Below, in pieces: positions 43,666 through 52,141 of a DNA stretch of 64,000 nucleotides. The DNA comes from CBDFJH01 sp965198095 (GTDB taxonomy: Bacteria > Latescibacterota > UBA2968 > GCA-2709665). A program made the position numbers and the translations under genes. The stretch spans positions 3,100,001 through 3,164,000 of the forward strand of contig OZ240239.1 of the NCBI GenBank assembly GCA_965198095.1, written 5' to 3'. The notes under the pieces are model-generated. The model ran no database searches. It was not told the DNA's origin and saw only the letters and a list, made by a program, of their open reading frames with translations. The number at the start of each line of letters is the position of its first letter. Within the stretch, counting starts at the first letter, position 1.

Positions 43666-44049
43666 GCCTGTCTGTGACCACTGAGCGCCGTGCCGGCCCC
43701 CCGGGTCTTGAACGCGTCGATTCCGGCTCGGTTGCGTGCTTGAGGATTCACACCGGTTCGTTGACTCGCCACCCGACTGTCTGTGATGGGCGGCGCCGAT
43801 CTATCGTCTCCTTTTAGGAATTATAAGGCTTTCCACCTGCCAAGGGGAAAATTGTTTGCTAAATATCTTTCATTTTATATATTTATATCCTTTGGGGAAA
43901 TCGCACACCAGAGGGGGTGCGTACCGTAGAATATCGTCAAATTCGTGTTCAGTGGCAGCTTAAACGTGGCGTCCGATGGTCAAACCGAGCTCGATAGACG
44001 ATATGCCGTTCCAGAGATCCTACCGTGGAAAGGAGGGGACAAACCAGAT
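43666..44049. other. AT-rich divergent control region ahead of rpsU
   Basis: A 384-base gap between the divergent kinase and rpsU genes. It is unusually A/T-rich around 43815-43890. It holds the promoter candidate below; no gene is seen. Confidence 0.5.
43855..43885 (+). promoter_or_regulatory. Promoter candidate for rpsU
   Basis: TTTG (43855-43858), 19 bases, then TATATTTA (43878-43885), close to the Bacteroidota pattern TTTG-N19-TAnnTTTG with one mismatch. A sigma-70 reading (TTGCTA, 16, TATATT) overlaps it. The leader would be about 150 bases. Confidence 0.4.
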
Positions 44050-44247
44050 ATGGCGGGTGTCTTGGTCCGAGATGATGAGCCGTTCGAAAAGGCGTTGAGG
44101 CGCTTCAAGAAGACTTGCGAAAAAGCCGGCATCATGACAGAGATGAAGAAACACCAGCATTTCGAGAAACCGAGCGAGCGACGAAAGCGCAAAATCGCGG
44201 CAGCCAAACGGAAGCGGCTAAAGCTGGAGTCCAGATTCCATCACTGA
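44050..44247 (+). CDS. rpsU: 30S ribosomal protein bS21
   Basis: A 65-residue basic protein: the core EPFEKALRRFKKTCEKAG, then the arginine/lysine-rich tail SERRKRKIAAAKRKRLK. It binds the 30S platform near the anti-Shine-Dalgarno region. The start ATG follows AAAGGAGG by about 13 bases; the open frame extends upstream to 43945 but family members begin just before the (V/I)RDDEPF stretch. It is transcribed alone and ends in a strong terminator. Confidence 0.93.
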   Translation: MAGVLVRDDEPFEKALRRFKKTCEKAGIMTEMKKHQHFEKPSERRKRKIAAAKRKRLKLESRFHH

Positions 44248-44290
44248 GGAACAGGCCAAGGAGGCCTTCCGATTCACAGGCTTGTGGAGC

Positions 44291-44328
44291 TAACCGCACC
44301 GGATTCCCTGGTGCGGTTATCGCTTTTT
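44291..44328 (+). terminator. Intrinsic terminator after rpsU
   Basis: Perfect ten-base arms TAACCGCACC (44291-44300) and GGTGCGGTTA (44310-44319) with a nine-base loop, then CGCTTTTT. It lies 44 bases past the rpsU stop. Confidence 0.85.
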
Positions 44329-44419
44329 GGCCCGCGCATTCAGGGTTTCCTGCCGTGGCTTAAGATGCTCGGATGACGTTTCTCTTCTCTGGGTTTTCCT
44401 TCTCTATCGGCACTGCCCT

Positions 44420-45052
44420 ATGAACTTCGCCGACATCGTTTTTGGACTCTTGCTCCTCTTGGCGACGATGAGGGGCTGGCGAATGGGCCTTCTGCGCAGT
44501 CTCACGGGCCTGGTCGGGCTCCTGTTGGCCTATCTGCTTTCGTTGAGCTACGGGGCGCTTGCGGCGGGCTGGATCCTTGGACAGCCTGCGGAGGCAGGCG
44601 ACAGTGCCCTTTGGATAGGCTTCCTGTCCGTTTTTCTGGCCACTCTGGTCGCGGTCCATATCGCTGGCCGCGTGCTTCAAAAAGTGATCGGCATCTCACC
44701 TCTGGGGCTGTTCGACGCGCTTGGAGGGTCCGCAGTGGGGCTGGCGAAAGGGCTCCTTTTTCTGGGGGTCGCCGCCCTCCTGCTCCTTTCCTATCCCCCC
44801 CATCGAGACATTCCTGGAATCATACGGGAATCCACGCTCGGACGCCCGGTGCAGCGGGGGGCGCTCCTGCTCCTGGATGCCATCAGGCGTGTCGTTCCGC
44901 CAGCCGCCGCCTTTTACGACCAACTCGGATTCCGGACGCGCGCGGCGTCCCGCCCCCCGATGGTGGACGAAATCAAGCGGAAGGCTCGCAAGACGACCGC
45001 ACGCTTGGACAGTCTGGTCGAAACATCGCGAAAGCGACTGGAGTCGGAATAG
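44420..45052 (+). CDS. cvpA: CvpA-family membrane protein
   Basis: A 210-residue protein with four membrane helices in the first 150 residues and the CvpA start MNFADIVFGLLLLLATMRGW followed by GLLRSLTGLVGLLLAY and GGSAVGLAKGLLF. CvpA is linked in other bacteria to envelope homeostasis and bile resistance; the mechanism is unknown. CvpA genes commonly precede mutS2, as here: the MutS2 start lies 13 bases downstream. The C-terminal 50 residues are basic and cytoplasmic. Confidence 0.87.
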   Translation: MNFADIVFGLLLLLATMRGWRMGLLRSLTGLVGLLLAYLLSLSYGALAAGWILGQPAEAGDSALWIGFLSVFLATLVAVHIAGRVLQKVIGISPLGLFDALGGSAVGLAKGLLFLGVAALLLLSYPPHRDIPGIIRESTLGRPVQRGALLLLDAIRRVVPPAAAFYDQLGFRTRAASRPPMVDEIKRKARKTTARLDSLVETSRKRLESE

Positions 45053-45065
45053 CCCGCCCGTAACG

Positions 45066-47444
45066 ATGGAATGCTCGCAAAGCACCCTCGATGCCCTCGA
45101 ATTCGACAAGGTCAAGGTATGCATCCTGGAGAGGGCTGTTTCGGCGCCGGGCAGGGAAGTGCTGAAATCTCTGGGCGCTTCTGACGACCCGGAGGAGATC
45201 CAATCGGGACTGCGCCTGGTGTTGGAGGGGATCGACCTGATCTCCTTTGGCGACCCGATCTCGGTCCCTCGGATCCCCGACATTCGACGTTCGCTTCAGG
45301 CCTCCCGAGCGCCCGGCTCGATACTGGGGATCGCGAACCTGCTCGAGGCGGGCTCGATCATCGCGTCATCCGGGCGGCTATTCGCCTTCTTTTCAGCCCG
45401 TAGAGATAAATACCCGCGCCTATTCGATCTCCTCTCGCGCCTACATCCTCATCCTGAACTCCTGCAGGTCCTCCAAGCCGCACTCGATCCCGCAACCGAA
45501 TCGGTGAGGGATTCGGCAAGCCCTACGCTCAAACGGCTCCGGCGCGAGATCAGCAGGCTTCGGTCAGAGATCCGGGACCGGGTCGAGACCTGCCTGTCAA
45601 ACCTCCCGGATCGGGTGACCCAAGAGCGGCTGGTCACGATTCGCGCCGGACGGTTCGTGATCCCCGTCAAGGAACGCCAGAGAGGCCGTGTGGAGGGCAT
45701 CGTACACGACCAGTCCGCCAGCGGAGTCACGCTTTTCGTGGAGCCGATCGAAACAGTCGAACCCAACAACCGCCTCAGGCAGCTGGAACTGTCCGAGCGG
45801 CAGGAAGTCGAGCGGGTCCTCCAGGAGCTCACGGCGCGGGTCTCAGCGGTCGCGCCCGAACTCATCCGGAACGTGGAGATCCTGGGCGAGTTCGACGCGA
45901 TATACGCCAAGGCCTCGTTCTCGCGGGACCTCCGTGCAACCGAACCGGTATTTAACGACAGAGGCCGGATCCTGCTCAGGGGCGCGAGACATCCCTTGCT
46001 GTTTAACCGACTGAAAGCGGAAGGCCGAGCCGAGGCGCTCGTGCCCCTCCGGCTGACACTCGGGGACGAGGCGTTCTGGACACTCATCCTGACCGGCCCG
46101 AATGCCGGCGGCAAGACCGTGGCGATGAAAACCGTCGGACTCCTGGCGTTGCTGGCACAGTCAGGCCTTCCGATCCCCGCAGAACCGCAATCCGAGCTCC
46201 CGATCTTCTCCAGCATCTTCGCTGACATCGGAGACAGCCAATCTGTCGAAAACGATCTCAGCAGCTTCTCCTCTCACGTGACGAAAGTCGTGGAGATCTG
46301 CCAAAAGGCCGATTCGCGCGCGCTCGTCCTGCTCGACGAAGTTGGCTCCAGCACCGAGCCGGACCAGGGGTCCGCCCTTTCCACGGCGCTTTTGAAGGAA
46401 TTGGCGCGGAGGGGATGTCGCACGATCGCCACGACGCACCACGCCGCGTTGAAGGTCCTTGCCCACGACTCAGAGGGCATGCAGAACGGCTCCATGGCCT
46501 TCGATACGGGCACGCTCCGTCCGACCTTCCACCTCAGGCTCGGGGTTCCCGGGAGCAGCTATGCCTTTGAGATCGCCCGGCGCCTCGGTCTACCGAACGA
46601 GATCGTGGACGCTGCCGTCGAGATCGCGGGAAGCGATATCGGGCGGACAGAGTCCCTCATCGCAGGGTTGGACGAAGCCTGCGAGCGCGCCCGAGAACAT
46701 TTGGAGCAGGCGGAGGCTGATCGGAAAAAGCTGGACGTGCTGATCAAGGACTACGAAACACAGATGGGCGCACTGGATCGGGAACGACGCACGCTCAAGC
46801 GGACCGCTCAGGAAGAGGCAGAGCGCATCTTGAAAGAGGCGAACGCCCTCATCGAGCGAACGGTGCGCGAGCTCCGGCAGAGGCAGGCTGACAAGACCTC
46901 CATCCGAAGCGCACACGAAAGCATTCAGCGCGCCAAGGCGTCCCTCGGAAGGGAGCTGGCGGAGGCGCGCCGGACGGGCATGCTTCATACGCTGAACGTC
47001 GGCGATCGCGTCTGGATCCCAAGCCTGGAGAGAGCAGGCATCGTTCTCTCCAACGACCGGGGCGGTGAACGCGTACGCGTTGAAGTCGGAAAGCTGAAGA
47101 TGGAACTCTCTCTAACTGAACTGGAAGCCCCTCGCTCGGTGCCGGAGCCGAAAACGCGCCTTGGGCCAGACCGATACACAGGTGAAGAAGCGGTGTCGCT
47201 GGAGGTGGACCTTCGCGGGATGACCTTCGATGAGGCCTCGGACGTCGTGGAAAAATACCTGGACGAGCTCCAGCTGGCCGGGGTCGGGCGCGCCACGATC
47301 ATTCACGGAAAGGGCACGGGGGTACTCCGGAAAAAGGTGGGCGATCTCCTGGCGTGCCACCCTCTGGTGAAGTCTCAGCGACTCGGAGGCGCGCGCGAAG
47401 GGGGCAGCGGCGTGACCATCGTGGAGCTTGACACCGACGTTTGA
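45066..47444 (+). CDS. mutS2: Endonuclease/ATPase MutS2 with Smr domain
   Basis: A 792-residue MutS-family protein lacking the mismatch-recognition domain. The clamp/lever region covers about residues 1-330, the ATPase Walker A TGPNAGGKT is near 344, Walker B VLLDEVGSSTEPDQGSA near 420, a coiled coil near 520-640 and the KOW-like segment VGDRVWIPSLERAG near 645. The C-terminal Smr nuclease domain has VDLRGMTFDEA near 715 and IIHGKGTGVLR near 745. It suppresses recombination and/or rescues collided ribosomes. The start ATG 45066 is chosen from family alignment; the frame is open well upstream. Confidence 0.94.
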   Translation: MECSQSTLDALEFDKVKVCILERAVSAPGREVLKSLGASDDPEEIQSGLRLVLEGIDLISFGDPISVPRIPDIRRSLQASRAPGSILGIANLLEAGSIIASSGRLFAFFSARRDKYPRLFDLLSRLHPHPELLQVLQAALDPATESVRDSASPTLKRLRREISRLRSEIRDRVETCLSNLPDRVTQERLVTIRAGRFVIPVKERQRGRVEGIVHDQSASGVTLFVEPIETVEPNNRLRQLELSERQEVERVLQELTARVSAVAPELIRNVEILGEFDAIYAKASFSRDLRATEPVFNDRGRILLRGARHPLLFNRLKAEGRAEALVPLRLTLGDEAFWTLILTGPNAGGKTVAMKTVGLLALLAQSGLPIPAEPQSELPIFSSIFADIGDSQSVENDLSSFSSHVTKVVEICQKADSRALVLLDEVGSSTEPDQGSALSTALLKELARRGCRTIATTHHAALKVLAHDSEGMQNGSMAFDTGTLRPTFHLRLGVPGSSYAFEIARRLGLPNEIVDAAVEIAGSDIGRTESLIAGLDEACERAREHLEQAEADRKKLDVLIKDYETQMGALDRERRTLKRTAQEEAERILKEANALIERTVRELRQRQADKTSIRSAHESIQRAKASLGRELAEARRTGMLHTLNVGDRVWIPSLERAGIVLSNDRGGERVRVEVGKLKMELSLTELEAPRSVPEPKTRLGPDRYTGEEAVSLEVDLRGMTFDEASDVVEKYLDELQLAGVGRATIIHGKGTGVLRKKVGDLLACHPLVKSQRLGGAREGGSGVTIVELDTDV

Positions 47445-47457
47445 TCCTCGCTATAAT
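47428..47457 (+). promoter_or_regulatory. Promoter of ispG inside the mutS2 end
   Basis: TTGACA (47428-47433), 18 bases, TATAAT (47452-47457). The -35 box lies in the last codons of mutS2. A GC-rich inverted repeat (CCGCGGTCC / GGGCCGCGG near 47466-47485) follows in the leader. Confidence 0.7.
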
Positions 47458-47544
47458 ACTCCAGACCGCGGTCCACGGGCCGCGGATCGATTCCTCGGGC
47501 GGCCTCCCGTCGGCCGCCTGATATGAAACCGGCTGTGAGGTCAA

Positions 47545-49509
47545 ATGACCCTGATCCCCGAAATCGGCACCGCAGACCTTCACCCCCCCCTGCAGGGCTA
47601 CTGTAACTCGCTGACCGCCTATTCGAGATATCGAACCCGAGAGGTCCGCGTCGGCGACGTGGCGCTCGGCGCGCACCATCCGATCCGTATCCAATCCATG
47701 ACGACCACAGACACCATGGATACGCGGGGAACGGTGGAGCAGTCTATCCGCATCGTCGAAGCTGGTGCCGACTACGTGCGGATCACGGCGCCGAGCCTGA
47801 ACGAGGCGCGCAACCTGGCACCCATCAAGGCGGAACTGAGACGACGAGGCTACGATACGCCGCTGATTGCGGACATTCATTACACACCGAACGCAGCCGA
47901 GCTTGCGGCCCGAATCGTCGAAAAGGTGCGGGTGAATCCTGGAAACTACGCCGACAAGAAGCGTTTTCAGATCTTTGAGTATTCCGACGCGGAATACTCG
48001 GCTGAACTGGACCGAATTCGCGAGCGATTCACGCCGCTCGTGAAGGTCTGCAAGACATACGGGACGGCCCTCAGGATCGGCACCAACCACGGCTCTCTCT
48101 CGGACAGAATCATGAACCGGTTCGGCGACACGCCGCTCGGGATGGTCGAATCCGCGCTGGAGTTCGTTCGAATCTGCGAAGACCTCGGCCATTACAGCCT
48201 CGTCCTTTCCATGAAAGCCAGCAACCCGCGGGTGATGGTCCACGCCTATCGCCTCCTCGTCCAGAAGATGGCGGCCGAGGGCATGAACTATCCGATTCAC
48301 CTCGGGGTCACCGAGGCCGGAGAAGGCGAAGACGGCAGGATCAAGTCGGCCGTCGGGATCGGTACGCTGCTCGAAGACGGGATTGGCGACACGGTCCGCG
48401 TCTCCCTCACCGAGACACCCGAAGCGGAAGTACCAGTGGCCATCGCTTTGGTGCGGCGCGTCGAGCGGCGGCCCGGGCACGACCCGATCCCTCCCATGCT
48501 TGACTACGCGTTGGATCCTTTTTCCTATGCCAAGCGAGAAACCGTCCGGGTCAACCATCTCGGCAAGGACAGCCCGCCGGTCGTCGTCGTCACGGCCAGC
48601 GCAGACATGCCTCAAGCACCCCGGGCACTGTCTACGATCGGCTATCAGTACGACCCGTCGCTCGACAAGTGGAACATCGACGACGCCGCTGCAGACTTCG
48701 TCTACCTGAGCGAAGGGGATCTTGACTACGGGCTTCCCGGCACCCTGAAGAAGATCCGTGATTACGCGACTTGGCGCGATCTGGGCAGACCTTCAGACAC
48801 CTTCCCCCTGTTCGATATGGCCGCATATCTCTCAACCGATCTGAGATCCGACGGAATGAACTTCGTTCAGACGGATCTCAGCCGGCTCACGCCCGAAGTC
48901 CTGCGCCTCCTCTCTCGGGACAGGCTCGCCGTGCTGGTCTTGAAAACCGACAATACGCTGGCCATGGCGGAGCTTAGGCGGGCATTCGTCGATCTGACGG
49001 AACGGGGTGCCGACCTTCCCGTGATCGTCAAGCGGTCCTACCCCGACCTGGGTTCCGACGCGTTTCTGCTCTCTGCCGCCACCGATGTCGGGGGGCTTCT
49101 CACAGACGGACTCGGCGACGGCATATGGCTCGAGGCCCCAAAGGTCTCCGTCGAAGCGATCAACCGGATCAGCTTTGGTCTCTTGCAGGCAACGCGCACG
49201 CGCATCTCCAAAGCGGACTACATCTCCTGCCCTTCCTGCGGCCGGACGCGTTTCGACCTTGAGGAGACCACGGCCACGATCCGCAACCGCACCGATCATC
49301 TCAAAGGGGTGAAAATCGGGATCATGGGATGCATCGTCAACGGCCCGGGGGAAATGGCCGACGCCGACTACGGCTACGTGGGCAGCGGTGTGGGAAAGAT
49401 CACGCTGTATCGGGGTCAGGAGATCGTCAAACGAAGCATGCCAACGGAAATCGCCGTGGATGAACTGATCCATCTCATCAAGGAAGACAACCGGTGGATA
49501 GATCCCTGA
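47545..49509 (+). CDS. ispG: 4-hydroxy-3-methylbut-2-enyl-diphosphate synthase IspG, long form
   Basis: A 654-residue IspG that converts MEcPP to HMBPP in the non-mevalonate isoprenoid pathway. The TIM-barrel domain begins at TREVRVGDVALG with HPIRIQSMTTTDT near residue 50 and KVRVNPGNYADKK near 130; SLSDRIMNRFGDTPLGMVES is near 187 (first part SLSDRIMNR). The C-terminal [4Fe-4S] domain has SCPSCGRTRFDLEE near 557 and GCIVNGPGEMADADYGYVG near 594 (cysteine in GCIVNGPGE). About 200 extra residues between the two form the A* domain found in plant, Chlamydia and Bacteroidota enzymes. It is followed by dnaG. Confidence 0.94.
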   Translation: MTLIPEIGTADLHPPLQGYCNSLTAYSRYRTREVRVGDVALGAHHPIRIQSMTTTDTMDTRGTVEQSIRIVEAGADYVRITAPSLNEARNLAPIKAELRRRGYDTPLIADIHYTPNAAELAARIVEKVRVNPGNYADKKRFQIFEYSDAEYSAELDRIRERFTPLVKVCKTYGTALRIGTNHGSLSDRIMNRFGDTPLGMVESALEFVRICEDLGHYSLVLSMKASNPRVMVHAYRLLVQKMAAEGMNYPIHLGVTEAGEGEDGRIKSAVGIGTLLEDGIGDTVRVSLTETPEAEVPVAIALVRRVERRPGHDPIPPMLDYALDPFSYAKRETVRVNHLGKDSPPVVVVTASADMPQAPRALSTIGYQYDPSLDKWNIDDAAADFVYLSEGDLDYGLPGTLKKIRDYATWRDLGRPSDTFPLFDMAAYLSTDLRSDGMNFVQTDLSRLTPEVLRLLSRDRLAVLVLKTDNTLAMAELRRAFVDLTERGADLPVIVKRSYPDLGSDAFLLSAATDVGGLLTDGLGDGIWLEAPKVSVEAINRISFGLLQATRTRISKADYISCPSCGRTRFDLEETTATIRNRTDHLKGVKIGIMGCIVNGPGEMADADYGYVGSGVGKITLYRGQEIVKRSMPTEIAVDELIHLIKEDNRWIDP

Positions 49510-49721
49510 AGGACATCGACGATGGCCGAGGCTTCGAGATTCCGGCGTCAGGCAGCAGTGGCGTATCGGGCGACACCGGTTTCCACGGCTATGACACGCC
49601 CTTTCCAAGGCGCCGGCTCGTGCCGTCTCCCTTGGCGTTCCAACGCGCTGCTCCTGATTGTCCTCAGGCCTCCTGGCGTTTCTTTGCGCGCGCCCTCGTC
49701 ATCAAGAGCTGAAGGTCTCCC

Positions 49722-51536
49722 ATGCCTCTCATCCCCGAGGACCTGATTGAACAGGTCCGAGACGCGGCCGATATCGTGGAGATTGTCTCCGATCACGTCA
49801 CGTTGACCAAACGGGGCAAGAACTACCTCGGACTCTGTCCCTTCCACGAGGACCGGCGCCCCTCGCTCAACGTTTCCCAGGACAAACAGATCTACAAATG
49901 CTTCGCCTGCGGCGCCGGCGGCAACGTCTTCACCTTTTTAATGGAGATGGAACGAGTCAGCTTTGTGGAGGCGGTGCGAAAGCTGGCCGATCGGGCAGGC
50001 ATGACCCTACCCGAGACGCCCTCCGACAGCCCCGAAGCCGAGCGGGTCCTGGACGGACTCTACAAGGCGAACGAGCTCGCCCGGAACTACTATCACCACC
50101 TGCTGGTCAAGGACTCGGCGGGCGCTGAAGCGAGCAGCTACCTGAATGACCGGGGCATCTCGCCGGCCGCCGTCGAGAACTTCCGATTGGGCTACGCGCC
50201 CAAGGGCTGGCACAGCCTCATCGAGGTCGCGGAGCGCCGCGGGGTCGACGTTCAGACGCTGCACCGGGCCGGGCTGGTGCTTCCCCGAAACGACGGAAAG
50301 GGGTTCTACGATAGATTTCGAAACCGCATCATCTTTCCGATCCTGTCTCATACCGGACGCACGGTTGCCTTCGGGGCCCGTGCGCTGGACCCGGACGAAA
50401 CGTCCAAATACCTGAATTCTCCCGAGACCCCGGTCTACCGGAAGAGCCACGTCCTCTACGGCCTCTGGCAGGCGCGAGACACGATACGAGATCAGGGGGA
50501 GGCCGTGGTCGTCGAGGGCTACACCGACCTCATCGCCATGGTCGAAGCCGGCATCCGGAACGTCGTCGCCTCGTCCGGCACGGCCCTCACGCAAGCGCAC
50601 GCGCGGCTGCTGGGCCGCTATGCCAAACGCGCGGTTCTGGTCTTCGACGGAGACGCCGCCGGCAGGGCCGCTGCGGAGCGCGGGATAGAGGCCCTGCTGG
50701 ACGCCGGGTTGGAGATCCGGGTCGCCTCCCTCCCGGAAGGTCAAGATCCGGACGGCACGGTCCGGGAGCGGGGAGGGAAGGCGATGGAGGCGTTCATCCA
50801 GGGCGCGGACAGTGCTTTGGACTATCTCTTCACCAGGCTCGCAGCCAAAGAAGACCTCTCGACGCTGGATGGAAAGACACGAGCGACGCACGCGATGGCG
50901 GGATGGATCGCCCTCGTGAAGGACGAGGCGCGTCGGCGGTTCCTGGTCCAGGCGTCTGCCGAGCGCATCAGAATCGACGAGGCGACGATGCTCAATCTGG
51001 TACGTGCCCAGGGCAGACGGTCCCGGACAGGCAGGCGGGTCGCCGACGCGCGGCCAGAGACCTTCGACCCAAGGCCACGCTCAGAGCGGGAGCTCGTGAT
51101 GTGGATGATGTTCGACGATCAGAAGGCCGACGCGGTCCTGGATCAGATCGAGCCGGACGATTTCTCCAACGGCGTCTATAAACGCATCGCGTCCCTGGTC
51201 GCCCGTTCCCGCCAGGACAATCTGTCGATTTCCCCGGCGCTCCTCGTCGATGCGTGCGAAGAAGACCCGCAGCTCGTGCAGATTATCTCCTCAATCGCCC
51301 TGGAAGTGGAAATGGTCGATCCGGAACGGGTGGCGTTGCCGCTGGAAGATTACATCCATTCGATCAAGCTCAAGGAGCTCAACGCAAAAATCCAAGCGAC
51401 GCAGGCCGAGCTTCGCTCCGCCGATGCGGACATCGATCTCACGGAGCTCCTGCGGACACATATCGCGCTCACTCGCGCGCGCAAGAACCTGCTCGATGCC
51501 ACTCGATCTTCCGAAGAGGTCGGCGCGTCTCCTTAA
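49722..51536 (+). CDS. dnaG: DNA primase DnaG
   Basis: A 604-residue primase. The N-terminal CHC2 zinc finger has LCPFHEDRRPSLNVS and YKCFACGAGGNVFTF (residues 38-72). The catalytic core includes the Toprim domain with VVVEGYTDLIAM near 263 and VFDGDAAGRAAAERG near 308, and the basic segment VAFGARALD near 217. The C-terminal helicase-binding region runs from about 445. It synthesises RNA primers at the fork. Unusually no rpoD or rpsU lies next to it. The 212-base gap upstream contains nothing recognisable. Confidence 0.95.
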   Translation: MPLIPEDLIEQVRDAADIVEIVSDHVTLTKRGKNYLGLCPFHEDRRPSLNVSQDKQIYKCFACGAGGNVFTFLMEMERVSFVEAVRKLADRAGMTLPETPSDSPEAERVLDGLYKANELARNYYHHLLVKDSAGAEASSYLNDRGISPAAVENFRLGYAPKGWHSLIEVAERRGVDVQTLHRAGLVLPRNDGKGFYDRFRNRIIFPILSHTGRTVAFGARALDPDETSKYLNSPETPVYRKSHVLYGLWQARDTIRDQGEAVVVEGYTDLIAMVEAGIRNVVASSGTALTQAHARLLGRYAKRAVLVFDGDAAGRAAAERGIEALLDAGLEIRVASLPEGQDPDGTVRERGGKAMEAFIQGADSALDYLFTRLAAKEDLSTLDGKTRATHAMAGWIALVKDEARRRFLVQASAERIRIDEATMLNLVRAQGRRSRTGRRVADARPETFDPRPRSERELVMWMMFDDQKADAVLDQIEPDDFSNGVYKRIASLVARSRQDNLSISPALLVDACEEDPQLVQIISSIALEVEMVDPERVALPLEDYIHSIKLKELNAKIQATQAELRSADADIDLTELLRTHIALTRARKNLLDATRSSEEVGASP

Positions 51537-51582
51537 AAAAGTTGCCGATCGCAGTCCGATGTCATAGATTGCGCTTTGCCGT

Positions 51583-51656
51583 GGGCCCATAGCTCAGCCG
51601 GTCAGAGCGGCGGACTCATAATCCGTTGGTCCCAGGTTCAAATCCTGGTGGGCCCA
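51583..51656 (+). tRNA. tRNA with CAU anticodon (Ile2 or elongator Met)
   Basis: A full cloverleaf: acceptor GGGCCCA pairs with TGGGCCC, D-stem GCTC, anticodon loop CTCATAA closed by CGGA/TCCG, and T-arm CCAGG-TTCAAAT-CCTGG. The acceptor 1:72 G-C pair rules out the initiator form. The loop context resembles the lysidine-modified tRNA-Ile2 (ileX) but elongator Met cannot be excluded. CCA is not encoded (the discriminator A is followed by CTA). Confidence 0.9.
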
Positions 51657-52141
51657 CTATAATTCATTCCAAAACAGTAAGTTGCCGCAGTCTCCTTTCG
51701 AAACCCGCATTACGAAAATTTTACTCTTCATTACTATCTCGCATAGATCTCTTCGGTCGCAGAACGTGGCAGAACTGTGCGCTGGCAATGAGGAATCATC
51801 CGGCATTTCGGGCATGGCGGACGACGCACATCCGCGGCGTAACGGCGGTACTGCCCCAACACGGGCGGCATCATGGCATCGAACCGGTCATCCCGCGGAC
51901 GGGCTATTGATGAAACCCAGCCAGACCTCCTGAGCGGTAGCGTCCAGGCTACAGGCCAACGCCCGGACGGACAACATCGTCCAAAGTCGCCCCTCGAAAA
52001 TAGCGAGCAGAGTGACTTTCAAAAAGGTCTATTGCGGGCGATACAGACCGGGGATTTGGGGCCGGCAACGTTTTGACACCATTTCTTGACAACCCTCGCA
52101 ATCAGATGCCTATTAGCAGCTTGATCTGGGACGACTGACCC
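51657..52141. other. Intergenic region between tRNA and the antiporter operon
   Basis: The 485 bases carry no supported gene; short open frames lack ribosome sites and family resemblance. Composition is mixed, with an A/T-rich patch just after the tRNA (51661-51740). TTGACA occurs at 52086-52091, but the matching -10 (CCTATT, 17 bases on) is poor. No repeat of the tRNA end was found to mark an integration. Confidence 0.5.

Noticed and set aside
47299..48615. 438-codon open frame opposite mutS2/ispG
   Set aside because: It spans two confident plus-strand genes and the promoter between them and has no family features.
51583..51656. Initiator tRNA-fMet
   Set aside because: The acceptor has a normal G1-C72 pair, not the C1-A72 mismatch of bacterial initiators, and the anticodon stem lacks the three G-C pairs.
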